A stretch of DNA of 64,000 nt from Chryseobacterium sp. OSA05B (GTDB lineage Bacteria > Bacteroidota > Bacteroidia > Flavobacteriales > Weeksellaceae). The stretch lies in the NCBI RefSeq assembly GCF_019970065.1, contig NZ_JAHXYH010000005.1, forward strand, positions 124,001-188,000. Direction: 5' to 3'. The notes under the pieces are model-generated. The model made no database searches. It worked only from the letters and a program-made list of their open reading frames with translations, and was not told the origin of the DNA. Of the stretch, positions 15,621 to 24,387 are shown piece by piece. Position numbers and translations under genes: made by a program. Numbering within the stretch: position 1 is the first letter of the stretch; each line of letters opens with the position of its first letter.

Positions 15621-18236
15621 ATGACTGTTGAAAAAGAAAGATTACAAGATACCCAATGGAAAAACTGGGGCCCATACGTCAGTAACCGCCAGTGGGGAAA
15701 TGTTCGTGAAGACTACAGCCCGAACGGAAATGCCTGGCACTACGCGAATCACAATAATGCCGAAAGCTACGCTTACCGATGGGGAGAAGAAGGTATCGCA
15801 GGAATCTCTGATGTGAAGCAGATTTTCTGTTTTGCTTTTGCATTCTGGAACAAAAAAGATAAAATAGTAAAAGAACGTTTCTTCGGACTGAGCAATCCTC
15901 AGGGGAATCACGGAGAAGATATTAAAGAAATCTTTTATTACCTGGATAATACACCTACTCACAGCTATATGAAGATGGTGTATAAATATCCGATCAATGC
16001 ATTTCCTTATGATGATCTCGTTGCTGAAAACGGCAGACGCAGCAAAAAGGAACCTGAATATGAAATTTTTGATACGGGAATTTTCGACAATGATGAGTAT
16101 TTCGATATTTTCATTGAATACTGTAAGGCAGATCACAATGATATTCTGGCAAGGGTAACGGTTCATAACAGAAGCCGTCAGGAGGCTCCGATCGTGATTG
16201 CTCCGACAGCATGGTTCAGGAATAACTGGAAATGGGGTTATAATACCTACAAAGCCCAATTGAATGCTTCGTACGACGGATGCATTGATATCAATCACGA
16301 CAGTATTTCGATCAAAAAGCTGTATTCAAGAAATCTGGCTGCCAAAAGTGCTTTCTGCGAAAATGAAACAAACACACCGAAATTATATGGTACGCCGTAC
16401 ACCGGGAATACTTATTTTAAGGATGGAATCAATGATCATATTATTTACGGAAGCAATACGGTGAATCCGGAAAAAAGAGGGACTAAGGCTTCATTTATTA
16501 TTGATGAGGTCATCGGAGCAGGACAGTCAAAAACTTTTGATTTCAGATTATGCCCAGATGAGCTTGATGAACCTTTTGAAAAATTTGACGAAATTTTCGC
16601 AGCAAGAACTGCCGAAACCAATGAGTTTTACAAAGAAATTCAGAGTGAAACCACCAACGAAGATGAAAGAAATGTACAGAGACAGGCTTTTGCAGGGCTT
16701 TTATGGAATAAGCAGTTTTATCACTATAACGTTGGAAAATGGCTGAAAGGTGATCCCAATCATCAGGCTCCGAGAAATTTCAATGATTATGTAAGAAACA
16801 CGGAATGGAATCATCTTCACAATAAAGATATCATCTCTATGCCCGATAAATGGGAGTATCCATGGTATGCAACCTGGGATCTGGCATTTCACTGCGTGCC
16901 TTTTTCCATCATTGACGGTGAATTTGCAAAGGGACAGCTTCTACTGTTAACGAAAGAATGGTATATGCACCCTAACGGCCAGCTTCCTGCCTATGAATGG
17001 AATCTGAGCGATGTGAATCCGCCGGTCCATGCATGGTCTTGCTTCAGGGTTTTTAAAATTGATGAAAAGCAGAATGGTAAACCTGACCTTTTATTTCTCG
17101 AGAAAGTTTTCCAGAAACTTCTCCTGAATTTCACATGGTGGGTGAACCGAAAGGACCAAAGCGGTAATAATATTTTTGGCGGCGGTTTCCTTGGACTGGA
17201 TAATATCGGAGCTTTCGACCGGAATATGGAACTGAAAGATGGCCAGCATCTGGAACAAGCCGACGGAACCAGCTGGATGGCTATGTACGCGCTTAATATG
17301 ATGCGAATTGCCATGGAACTTGCGCAGTATTATCAGGTGTATGAGGATATGGCGATCAAGTTTTTTGAGCATTATCTGTATATCGCGGAAGCCATGGAGA
17401 ATCTGGGAGATGGCAAAGACGGCTTATGGAATGAGGAAGACGGCTTTTTCTATGATGTGCTGCAGCTTGGTAACGGAGAAAGCGTTTCTCTGAAATTAAG
17501 AAGTATTGTAGGGCTGATTCCTATGTTTGCCGTTGAAATCATAGATCACAAATTACTGGATAAGATGCCCAATTTTCAGGCAAGAATGGAATGGGTTTTA
17601 AAGAATAAACCTGAGCTTACAAAGCTTGTTTCCCACTGGGACGAGGAAGGGCAGGGCAGAAAACACCTGATGAGTATTCTGCGTAAGAACAGATTGACGA
17701 AGGTGTTGAGGAGAATGCTTGATGAAAATGAATTTTTGAGTTCTTACGGAATCCGGGCTATGTCAAAAGTATATGAGGAAAATCCGTTCGTATTCTCAGT
17801 TCACGGTACAGAAAATGTGGTTTATTATACTCCTGCAGAAAGCGACAGCCGAATGTTCGGAGGAAACAGTAACTGGCGCGGCCCCATTTGGTTCCCGATC
17901 AATTTCCTGATTGTGGAAAGTTTACAGCGTTTCCATTTTTATTATGGCAACAGCTTAAAAGTTGAATTCCCGACGGGAAGCGGTGAGAAAAAGAATCTTG
18001 ATGAAGTGGCTCAGAATATCAGCCGCAGACTCTGTTCGTTATTTTTAAAAGATGAAGACGGACAAAGACCTTTTAATGGAGGAAATGCCAAGTTTAATTA
18101 CGATGAACATTTCAGGGACTATATCACCTTCTTTGAATATTTCCATGGAGACAACGGCCGTGGCGTAGGCGCTTCCCATCAGACAGGGTGGACGGCAACG
18201 GTAGCCAAACTTATGAAACCAAGATTAACAGTATAA
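15621..18236 (+). CDS. GH63-like (MGH1-type) glycoside hydrolase
   Basis: An 871-residue cytoplasmic-looking protein without a signal peptide. It starts MTVEKERLQDTQWKNWGPYV, then has a beta-rich N-terminal region and an (alpha/alpha)6-like catalytic region with WYATWDLAFHCVPFSIIDGEF, NPPVHAWSCFRVF, DGTSWMAMYALNM, GGNSNWRGPIWFPINF and a C-terminal HQTGWTATVAKLM. These motifs match the GH63/mannosylglycerate-hydrolase-like enzymes usually annotated as glucosidases. The natural substrate cannot be read from the sequence. The gene is divergent from the methionine block and followed by a very stable hairpin. Confidence 0.85.
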   Translation: MTVEKERLQDTQWKNWGPYVSNRQWGNVREDYSPNGNAWHYANHNNAESYAYRWGEEGIAGISDVKQIFCFAFAFWNKKDKIVKERFFGLSNPQGNHGEDIKEIFYYLDNTPTHSYMKMVYKYPINAFPYDDLVAENGRRSKKEPEYEIFDTGIFDNDEYFDIFIEYCKADHNDILARVTVHNRSRQEAPIVIAPTAWFRNNWKWGYNTYKAQLNASYDGCIDINHDSISIKKLYSRNLAAKSAFCENETNTPKLYGTPYTGNTYFKDGINDHIIYGSNTVNPEKRGTKASFIIDEVIGAGQSKTFDFRLCPDELDEPFEKFDEIFAARTAETNEFYKEIQSETTNEDERNVQRQAFAGLLWNKQFYHYNVGKWLKGDPNHQAPRNFNDYVRNTEWNHLHNKDIISMPDKWEYPWYATWDLAFHCVPFSIIDGEFAKGQLLLLTKEWYMHPNGQLPAYEWNLSDVNPPVHAWSCFRVFKIDEKQNGKPDLLFLEKVFQKLLLNFTWWVNRKDQSGNNIFGGGFLGLDNIGAFDRNMELKDGQHLEQADGTSWMAMYALNMMRIAMELAQYYQVYEDMAIKFFEHYLYIAEAMENLGDGKDGLWNEEDGFFYDVLQLGNGESVSLKLRSIVGLIPMFAVEIIDHKLLDKMPNFQARMEWVLKNKPELTKLVSHWDEEGQGRKHLMSILRKNRLTKVLRRMLDENEFLSSYGIRAMSKVYEENPFVFSVHGTENVVYYTPAESDSRMFGGNSNWRGPIWFPINFLIVESLQRFHFYYGNSLKVEFPTGSGEKKNLDEVAQNISRRLCSLFLKDEDGQRPFNGGNAKFNYDEHFRDYITFFEYFHGDNGRGVGASHQTGWTATVAKLMKPRLTV

Positions 18237-18240
18237 AGGC

Positions 18241-18268
18241 AGCGGCCGGCCCGAATGGGCCGGCCGCT
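18241..18268. terminator. Very GC-rich bidirectional hairpin
   Basis: A perfect inverted repeat, AGCGGCCGGCCC/GGGCCGGCCGCT with loop GAAT, sits between the convergent glycosidase (stop 18236) and osmC-like (stop 18290) genes. It is strikingly GC-rich for this genome. The T-tracts on either side are weak to moderate (TTATAATC on plus, and a T-run further on minus). Confidence 0.7.
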
Positions 18269-18289
18269 TATAATCAATTAAAAAAATAT

Positions 18290-18709
18290 TTAAACTTTCT
18301 CTCCGTTCACAAGAACTTCGTATCCGATTTCTACATTCGGTTCTAAAGTTTTTGACACGGAACAGTATTTCTCAAAAGATAACTGAGCAGCTTTTAATGC
18401 TTTTTTAGGGTCAATATTTCCTTCCAGAAGAAACCTCACCTTAATAGATTTAAAAGGTTTTGCATCTTCTACCGGAACTCTCTCCCCTTCCACTTCTGCC
18501 TGAAAACCTGTGATTTCCTGACGTTGTTTTTTCAGGATAGCTACAACATCTATTCCGCTGCAGCCGGCAACAGCCATCAACACGCTTTCCATCGGAGAAA
18601 CGCCTTTAGCTCCGGGCTGTGAGGTATTGTCTAAGAGAATTGAATTTCCCTGTGAATTGGTACACTCAAATAAAAAATCGTCGTTAATTCTGTTTAGTGT
18701 TATTTTCAT
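18290..18709 (-). CDS. OsmC family protein
   Basis: A 139-residue peroxiredoxin-like protein. The two redox cysteines expected of OsmC/Ohr are present at about C50 (VLMAVAGCSGIDVV) and C116 (SFEKYCSVSKTLEP). Length and the GVSPMESVLMAVAGC motif are standard. It would reduce organic hydroperoxides, although many YhfA-like OsmC members have no proven substrate. Single gene, with the DUF58 gene ending 74 bp upstream on the same strand. Confidence 0.92.
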   Translation of the reverse strand: MKITLNRINDDFLFECTNSQGNSILLDNTSQPGAKGVSPMESVLMAVAGCSGIDVVAILKKQRQEITGFQAEVEGERVPVEDAKPFKSIKVRFLLEGNIDPKKALKAAQLSFEKYCSVSKTLEPNVEIGYEVLVNGEKV

Positions 18710-18783
18710 TTTCGAATTTTGTTGTAAGATTCTTCGGCTCTCTGAACAGAACCGGAGTGATTAGATTTATGATCAATGCAAAA

Positions 18784-20106
18784 TTATAAAATTCCCCGCG
18801 CTTTTATCTCAAGATATTTATTGATAACGTCGATATTTAAATTCTCAGGTAAGGTATACACCGTGTAAATCCCATATTTCCTTAGTTCCTGAATGATCAG
18901 CTTCTTTTCAAACTCAAATTTTTCTGCCACGATTTCATCGTAAATCTCCTGCATATTTTCAGGATTTTTCTGAATAAGGGTCTGCAGTTCTGAGTTTTTG
19001 AAAAATACAACCACCAAAAGATGGTTTTTGGCTATTCCGCGGAGGTATTTCAACTGACGGTTTAATCCATCAAGCGTTTCAAAATTGGTAAACAGCAGGA
19101 CAAGACTTCGCTGGTTCAGAGAATATTTCACATCCTGATAAAGGCGGTTGAAATCACTTTCAAAAAAGTCTGTTTTAATGTTATACAAAGCTTCTGAGAT
19201 CTTTCTCAGCTGCCCCGATTTATTTTCCGCAGCGACTTTATTTTCTGTCTTTTTAGAGAAGGTCATCATTCCGGCACGGTCCCCTTTCTTAAGGATAATA
19301 TGAGACAGAGCCATGGCAGCATTAATAGAATAATCCAGCAGGCTCAGCCCGTTGAAAGGCATTTTCATGGTCCTCCCTTTATCGATCAGGATAAAAATTC
19401 GCTGTGATCTTTCATCCTGAAACTGATTCACCATTAATCGGTTGGTCTTAGACGTAGCTTTCCAATTGATGGTTCTTATATCATCTCCGGGAACATATTC
19501 TTTGATCTGCTCAAATTCCATAGTATGCCCCAATTTTCTGATCTTCTTGATTCCACCAAGCATAAATTCACTCTGCAGTGCCATCAGTTCATATTTTCTG
19601 AGGTGTACAAAAGACGGATAAGAGGGCAGGATTGCATCTTTCTGGAAATTAAATCTCTTTGAAACGAATCCTAATGGTGAAGAAACATACACATTCAGGT
19701 TTCCGAAACTGTACTCTCCCCTTTCTTTGGGTTCCAGACTGTACTGGAAATAGGTATTTCTACCGGGTTCTATGTTTTTTTTAATTAAAAAATCCCTTTT
19801 CTGAAACTGAAACGGAATCTCATCGATAATCTTTGTGCTGATCTTAAAACTGTAATTATTTTTAATATCAATCTTCACAAAATTTTCATCCCCGTTCGAT
19901 AGTTTTTCCGGAAGTATTCTCTGGGCAAGTACTCCTTTTTTCTGATTAAACAACAAAAGATAATCGATCATTGCGGCCAGAACGCAGATGAGAAGCATAA
20001 TATGCGCTGCCCACATCAGAACCGGAAAGAAAAAAGCAAGGACATACAGTACCCCCACTCCAATGAGCGAAAAGAAAAATCGTGTATTGATGTATAGGTT
20101 TTTCAT
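18784..20106 (-). CDS. DUF58 domain protein (MoxR-associated)
   Basis: A 440-residue protein with two N-terminal membrane helices (about 8-50), a beta-rich middle, and the DUF58 core YVPGDDIRTINWKATSKTN followed by RIFILIDKGRTMKMPF. That last motif resembles a degenerate vWA metal site (D-x-G-x-T). DUF58 proteins occur next to MoxR ATPases and are thought to act as their partner in the assembly or maintenance of envelope or metal-containing complexes. It lies downstream of moxR with a 91-bp gap that holds an inverted repeat. Confidence 0.9.
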   Translation of the reverse strand: MKNLYINTRFFFSLIGVGVLYVLAFFFPVLMWAAHIMLLICVLAAMIDYLLLFNQKKGVLAQRILPEKLSNGDENFVKIDIKNNYSFKISTKIIDEIPFQFQKRDFLIKKNIEPGRNTYFQYSLEPKERGEYSFGNLNVYVSSPLGFVSKRFNFQKDAILPSYPSFVHLRKYELMALQSEFMLGGIKKIRKLGHTMEFEQIKEYVPGDDIRTINWKATSKTNRLMVNQFQDERSQRIFILIDKGRTMKMPFNGLSLLDYSINAAMALSHIILKKGDRAGMMTFSKKTENKVAAENKSGQLRKISEALYNIKTDFFESDFNRLYQDVKYSLNQRSLVLLFTNFETLDGLNRQLKYLRGIAKNHLLVVVFFKNSELQTLIQKNPENMQEIYDEIVAEKFEFEKKLIIQELRKYGIYTVYTLPENLNIDVINKYLEIKARGIL

Positions 20107-20113
20107 TTTTTTA

Positions 20114-20192
20114 AGGGATTAGGGGATAGGATTTAGGAACTAGGGACTCAACTCCGATAAATAATACCTGTTTGACCTAAACCCTAATCCCT
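20114..20192. repeat. Inverted repeat between moxR and DUF58 gene
   Basis: AGGGATTAGGG at 20114-20124 is matched by CCCTAATCCCT at 20182-20192, around a 57-bp loop with further GGAT/ATAGG-type words. It resembles dispersed ATTAGGG repeats of flavobacteria. It could fold in the RNA between the two genes. Confidence 0.55.
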
Positions 20193-20197
20193 ACGAT

Positions 20198-21229
20198 CTA
20201 CCTGGGAATCTCTATTCCCTCTAAGATCTGACGTATAATTTCATCTGCCGTTAAGCCTTCCATTTCGCGTTCAGGAGAAACGATTACTCTGTGTCTTAAT
20301 ACTGCGTAGCTTGCTTCTTTGATATCTTCAGGGGTTACAAAGTCTCTTCCTCTCATGGCTGCGAACGATTTTGAAGCTGTAAGCAATGCCAGGGAAGCTC
20401 TTGGAGAAGCTCCCAGATACAGAAATTGGTTTTCTCTTGTATTGACGATGATTTTCGCAATATATTCCATCAGCTGGGCTTCTACAATAATCTCTTTTAC
20501 CAGATTCTGATAGCTTTTTAATTGCTCTGCAGTAATAACACGGTTTACTCCTTCTGTTTTGTCTTCTTTTCCAATTTCGTGCTGATTTCTGATGATGGCG
20601 ATCTCCTGTTCAAGATTCGGATATCCTACATTGATTTTGAACAGAAAACGATCCAGCTGGGCTTCGGGAAGCCTGTAAGTTCCTTCATGCTCTATTGGGT
20701 TTTGGGTAGCCACTACCAGGAATGGCTCATCCATTATATAGCGGATTCCATCCATTGTGATCTGTCTTTCTTCCATGACCTCAAACAAAGCTGCCTGAGT
20801 TTTCGCCGGGGATCTGTTGATCTCGTCAATTAATATAAAACTGGAAAAGATCGGGCCTTTTTTAAATTCAAATTCAGAGTTTTTTACACTGAAAACTGAA
20901 GTTCCCAAAATATCAGAAGGCATAAGATCCGGTGTAAACTGGATTCTGCTGAAGCCTACATCTATTGTTTTGGCAAGTAGCTTTGCCGTAATGGTCTTCG
21001 CCACTCCCGGAACTCCTTCAATCAGGACATGCCCGTTTGATAGAAGCGCCGCAATAAGATGCTCGATCATGCTTTCCTGACCGACAATTACTTTCGCTAT
21101 TTCAGCTTTTACTTTTTCTAAGCTGGCACGAAGCTCAATCATATCAATTCTCGACTGAAACTGATCTTCTTTTTTATTTAGATTTATAGAACTTTGATTT
21201 TCTAAGTTTTGATTTTCAAGGTTTTCCAT
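20198..21229 (-). CDS. MoxR family AAA+ ATPase
   Basis: A 343-residue AAA+ protein with Walker A GVPGVAKT, Walker B FILIDEINRSPAKTQAALFE, a sensor-1-like VVATQNPIEHEGTY and the arginine-finger region PEAQLDRFLFKI. The AAA lid follows (LGASPRASLALL, MRGRDFVTPEDIK). The first 30 residues are Asn/Gln/Glu-rich and variable. MoxR ATPases act with DUF58/vWA partners as chaperone-like remodelers. Here the gene set downstream and upstream on the same strand is the conserved Bacteroidota moxR neighbourhood. Confidence 0.95.
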   Translation of the reverse strand: MENLENQNLENQSSINLNKKEDQFQSRIDMIELRASLEKVKAEIAKVIVGQESMIEHLIAALLSNGHVLIEGVPGVAKTITAKLLAKTIDVGFSRIQFTPDLMPSDILGTSVFSVKNSEFEFKKGPIFSSFILIDEINRSPAKTQAALFEVMEERQITMDGIRYIMDEPFLVVATQNPIEHEGTYRLPEAQLDRFLFKINVGYPNLEQEIAIIRNQHEIGKEDKTEGVNRVITAEQLKSYQNLVKEIIVEAQLMEYIAKIIVNTRENQFLYLGASPRASLALLTASKSFAAMRGRDFVTPEDIKEASYAVLRHRVIVSPEREMEGLTADEIIRQILEGIEIPR

Positions 21230-21284
21230 AATTTTCTATCTGTGGTTTTTAGTCTATGAGGTCTAATCTATCTGGGTTTAATCT

Positions 21285-21329
21285 ATCGGACTTCATCCGA
21301 TTTTTTGTTAAATCGTCCTGTTGGGACTC
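21285..21329 (-). repeat. Two-hairpin dispersed element, copy upstream of moxR
   Basis: Plus strand: stem ATCGGA/TCCGAT (loop CTTCA), linker TTTTTGTTAAATC, stem GTCC/GGAC, then TC. It has the same layout as 11388-11432, with different but still paired bases in the first stem. It lies 56 bp before the moxR start. Confidence 0.65.
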
Positions 21330-21380
21330 TTACTTCTTTTATAATCTAACAATGTATCAGTCTGGCAGTTTACCAATATG

Positions 21381-21462
21381 CATTGTTACATTGTTACATT
21401 GTTACATTGTTACATTGTTACATTGTTACATTGTTACATTGTTAAATTGTTAAATTGTTACA
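21381..21462. repeat. 8-bp tandem array (CATTGTTA)n
   Basis: About ten consecutive copies of CATTGTTA fill 21381-21462, the last two or three carrying a C-to-A change. The array ends right at the stop of the DUF4350 gene (21463) and precedes moxR. An open frame across it is an artefact of the repeat. Confidence 0.92.
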
Positions 21463-22620
21463 CTACTTCAAAATGTCATCAAGAAGCTTGTTCATCCTGG
21501 CTAGGTCTTCTTTCATGACGTTGGCATAAGGATCCTGACCTTTTTTAATTAGGGCTATGGCTTCATTGATCATTTCCAGTGTTTTCCCTGTTTTCAGGTG
21601 AAGTTTTTTAGCAAATTCTTCATCCAGATATTGGGTATCGATCAGGAAATCCATTCTTACTTTATTCAGGAAATATTGGCCTTTCTTAGCCATCATATCG
21701 TGAAAATCTCCTTCCTGAAGGTAAAGATTTCCAATGCTTTTTACAAAATCCAGGGAAGTATTTTTCAGTGGCTCTACAACAGGTACGATCCGTTGTTTTC
21801 TTTTGGCATTAAAGAAAATGAACAGGACAAGCCCTCCCAAAAGCACCCACCAGGCATACTTCAATGCCGGATTGGAAAGTACAAACCTCATAAAGAAGCG
21901 TGAAACTTTGGTGTCATTTTCCACAAACCAGATGGTTTCCCTATCCTGAAGATACGAAAAAACATCCTGAGTGTATTTTACACTTCCCGGTTTCAACAGG
22001 TAATAATTAGTAAGGAATAGCGGTTCACTGTGCACATAGATTGTTCCTTTTCCAAAGCTGATTTTAATAAAATTAGCCTGATATGAATTATCTTTTTCCA
22101 CGGTTTTACCCAGTACTTCCACTTTAGGTTTGATGTATGAAAATCCTCTGCCGGATGGAAATTTATCCAGTTTAATAAAATCGTTCTGATATTCCTTATC
22201 CGTAAGCTTCAATACATTTTCCTCTGCAAAAGAAATATCCGCGCTATGGTAGCCGATGGTGTCTGAAATATCTTTCGGAACACGGCTCACAAGAATCATT
22301 GCATCCGAACCGTTTGACACCTGATCCAGGATTTTTTTCCAAGACTGCTTATCCAGTTCCTTTTCAATGACCACGATATTGTGCACTTCTTTTTTGTTCC
22401 TGCTGTAATAGTCGTAAGGTGCTTCTTCTATTTTTCTCAGGTTATTTTTAAAAAGGTCTTTGGCCTCATTATTAAAAACGAACAGACCGAAAGGAGATTT
22501 CTCATTGATGTTGAAATTCTTACGCCAGCTTATTCTTTCTGTTTTATTGACTTCAAGCAACGCCAGAATAACCATCACAACGATGAATATCACAGCATAT
22601 ATTTTGAAGGTTTTTTTCAT
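21463..22620 (-). CDS. DUF4350 domain membrane protein
   Basis: A 385-residue protein with an N-terminal helix (IYAVIFIVVMVILALLEV), a soluble extracytoplasmic region (about 30-240) with the DUF4350-like NNEAKDLFKNNLRKI and IYVHSEPLFLTNYYLL, and a second helix (WWVLLGGLVLFIFF). The cytoplasmic tail is about 110 residues. DUF4350 proteins are regular members of moxR/DUF58/DUF4129 operons. The molecular function is unknown. It starts 15 bp after the DUF4129 gene. Confidence 0.8.
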   Translation of the reverse strand: MKKTFKIYAVIFIVVMVILALLEVNKTERISWRKNFNINEKSPFGLFVFNNEAKDLFKNNLRKIEEAPYDYYSRNKKEVHNIVVIEKELDKQSWKKILDQVSNGSDAMILVSRVPKDISDTIGYHSADISFAEENVLKLTDKEYQNDFIKLDKFPSGRGFSYIKPKVEVLGKTVEKDNSYQANFIKISFGKGTIYVHSEPLFLTNYYLLKPGSVKYTQDVFSYLQDRETIWFVENDTKVSRFFMRFVLSNPALKYAWWVLLGGLVLFIFFNAKRKQRIVPVVEPLKNTSLDFVKSIGNLYLQEGDFHDMMAKKGQYFLNKVRMDFLIDTQYLDEEFAKKLHLKTGKTLEMINEAIALIKKGQDPYANVMKEDLARMNKLLDDILK

Positions 22621-22634
22621 GATTAATAGTTTAA

Positions 22635-23432
22635 TTAAGGCTTAAATGCCTGATACTGGTTTTTAAATTTCAGATAGCTTTCTTCATCAATACTGAATTC
22701 TCCGTACCAAACATAATCAAAGATGTAAGAAAGGTCTGAAAATTTACTTTTCAAATTGCCGTCTTTCAGTTCCGCAACATAGTCTTTATTGGTCTTTTCG
22801 GGATTCCAGTTGATTTGTTTTTTATCACTCAGTTTTTTAAGGATAAACAGAAACTGATAACGGACTGCCGAACGGTGATCTCCTTTCCTTTCAAATTGGG
22901 TTATACTTTCCGGGAAATTGATTTCATGGATGTTCTCATGAAGCTCTTCCGCATTGATGTGTATTTTTTTATTTTTCTTTCCGAAGAACAGATTTCCATC
23001 TTTCCCAAGAAGAAATTTAATGATAAAATAAAGAAGAAATCCTACCAGAATAATGGCAAACAGGCGGATCAAAACTGTGGTTATTTTTGCGGAATTATTA
23101 AAAACGGTTTCTCCGAAAATGCTTTGTAAAAACCGGTCAATCCTGCGCATCAGCTTTTGGAAGAAAGACTCTTTCGGTTTGGATACCGAATAATCAAATT
23201 CATTTCCTTTATATCTGGACTGAATATTTTCCTTGAACTTTTTCGGGTAGAGGGTATTTTCTGAAACCGGTTTCAGGATCAGCACAGAATCTGCACGGAG
23301 CATATTCCTGTAATGTCCCGTTCCTAAGGAATCTATGATATAATCTTCCACCGTTTCACCTCCATCCTCATCCTGTGCATAAACAGGACAAATGGAGAAA
23401 AAGATCAGCAGAAAAAGTAGGAATTTATTCAT
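22635..23432 (-). CDS. DUF4129 domain membrane protein
   Basis: A 265-residue protein with a signal peptide (ending VYAQDEDG), an acidic N-terminal region, one membrane helix (about 116-138) and a C-terminal helical DUF4129 region (RSAVRYQFLFILKKLSDK, DYVAELKDGNL, FDYVWYGEFSID). This domain is related to the C-terminal part of some transglutaminase-like proteins. It overlaps the preceding gene by 8 bp, which implies tight co-expression. Exact function unknown. Confidence 0.82.
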   Translation of the reverse strand: MNKFLLFLLIFFSICPVYAQDEDGGETVEDYIIDSLGTGHYRNMLRADSVLILKPVSENTLYPKKFKENIQSRYKGNEFDYSVSKPKESFFQKLMRRIDRFLQSIFGETVFNNSAKITTVLIRLFAIILVGFLLYFIIKFLLGKDGNLFFGKKNKKIHINAEELHENIHEINFPESITQFERKGDHRSAVRYQFLFILKKLSDKKQINWNPEKTNKDYVAELKDGNLKSKFSDLSYIFDYVWYGEFSIDEESYLKFKNQYQAFKP

Positions 23433-24387
23433 TAATACCGATAGTTTCTATCTCTTCAAGTTCAATTTTTGTGTGAAGGTCTGTTCTGCTGTCATAATAC
23501 ATCAGCCCCGCATTGATGAACATCAGATTGTAAAGTATGAATGTTGCCAATATAGAAATCCCATAAAATAAAAATAATAAAATCCCCATTGCTCCCGTAA
23601 AAGGATTCTCTTCAAAATTCCCATCTGGAGCAGAGGTGAGAATGGACCCGTACATAAATATTATTGGAACAAATGTAAATACAGACGTTATCATGTACAT
23701 AATGATGAACATAATAATGGATGCTCCCCAATACTTCCAGTAGGGAGATTTTTCATTTCCATTCGGATAGGAAAACTGGGATCTTATGGAATAACTTAAG
23801 CTTTCAAAAAAGCCCCGTTTTGTATTGAAATAATCGTACATCAAAAATGCCGAAACATTGAATGCCGTAGGATACACAAGCAGAATCAGGAAAAATCCTA
23901 TAAAGATCAGCAGCAGCAGATAAGAAAATCCAAGGACAATCATAATCACCGGAAGCACGATCAACAGCATTCCGAGGCTCATTTTGAAGATTCGTCCTGC
24001 ATTGGTTTTGAAATCACTAAGGATCTCATCTGTTTTTACCTTTTGAGCTCCTTCAGCGATTCTTTTCATATAAAAAACAGGATACAGGTAATTGACAATC
24101 CCCAGAAGGACAAAAAGCACAAAAACCAATATTCCCACTATCGTAAGCATTCCGGCATTATCTGAAAAATATTTCTCAAAGTAATAACTTTCACCACTGA
24201 GATTACCCCCAATCAATTGTCCGAAAATTTCTCTGAACCCAAAAATCACCACAGCGATTGTCAAGATTAACAGCAGCCCGTTGATCAGGATATAATTCTT
24301 AAAATAATTTTTTCCGTATAGTTTGAAAAAATTAAAGCTGTCACTGATGAAAGCTCCAAATTCTCTTTTTTTATAAAACTGCATCAT
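23425..24387 (-). CDS. Polytopic inner-membrane protein of unknown function
   Basis: A 320-residue protein with about six hydrophobic helices (for example ILINGLLLILTIAVVIFGF, MLTIVGILVFVLFVLLGIV, LLIVLPVIMIVLGFSYLLLL and a last IFLFYGISILATFILY-like helix) and a short acidic tail ELEEIETIGINE. It overlaps the SpoIIM-like gene by 17 bp and the DUF4129 gene by 8 bp. It resembles the glycerophosphoryl diester phosphodiesterase membrane-domain/DUF4013 kind of protein only in topology. I do not recognise a specific family. Confidence 0.75.
   Translation of the reverse strand: MMQFYKKREFGAFISDSFNFFKLYGKNYFKNYILINGLLLILTIAVVIFGFREIFGQLIGGNLSGESYYFEKYFSDNAGMLTIVGILVFVLFVLLGIVNYLYPVFYMKRIAEGAQKVKTDEILSDFKTNAGRIFKMSLGMLLIVLPVIMIVLGFSYLLLLIFIGFFLILLVYPTAFNVSAFLMYDYFNTKRGFFESLSYSIRSQFSYPNGNEKSPYWKYWGASIIMFIIMYMITSVFTFVPIIFMYGSILTSAPDGNFEENPFTGAMGILLFLFYGISILATFILYNLMFINAGLMYYDSRTDLHTKIELEEIETIGINE

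Noticed and set aside
15642..16298. 218-codon antisense frame in the glycosidase gene
   Set aside because: It is a shadow of the conserved GH63-like sense frame; the low-complexity Ile/Phe/Val composition is typical of antisense readings.
18241..18268. GC-rich hairpin as a sign of transfer or an attachment site
   Set aside because: It lies exactly between convergent stops and fits a terminator; no integrase or direct repeats are near.
21256..21453. Short plus-strand open frame with a repeated IVTLLHCY motif
   Set aside because: It is a translation of the CATTGTTA array; a period of 8 bp yields an 8-residue repeat in any open frame.
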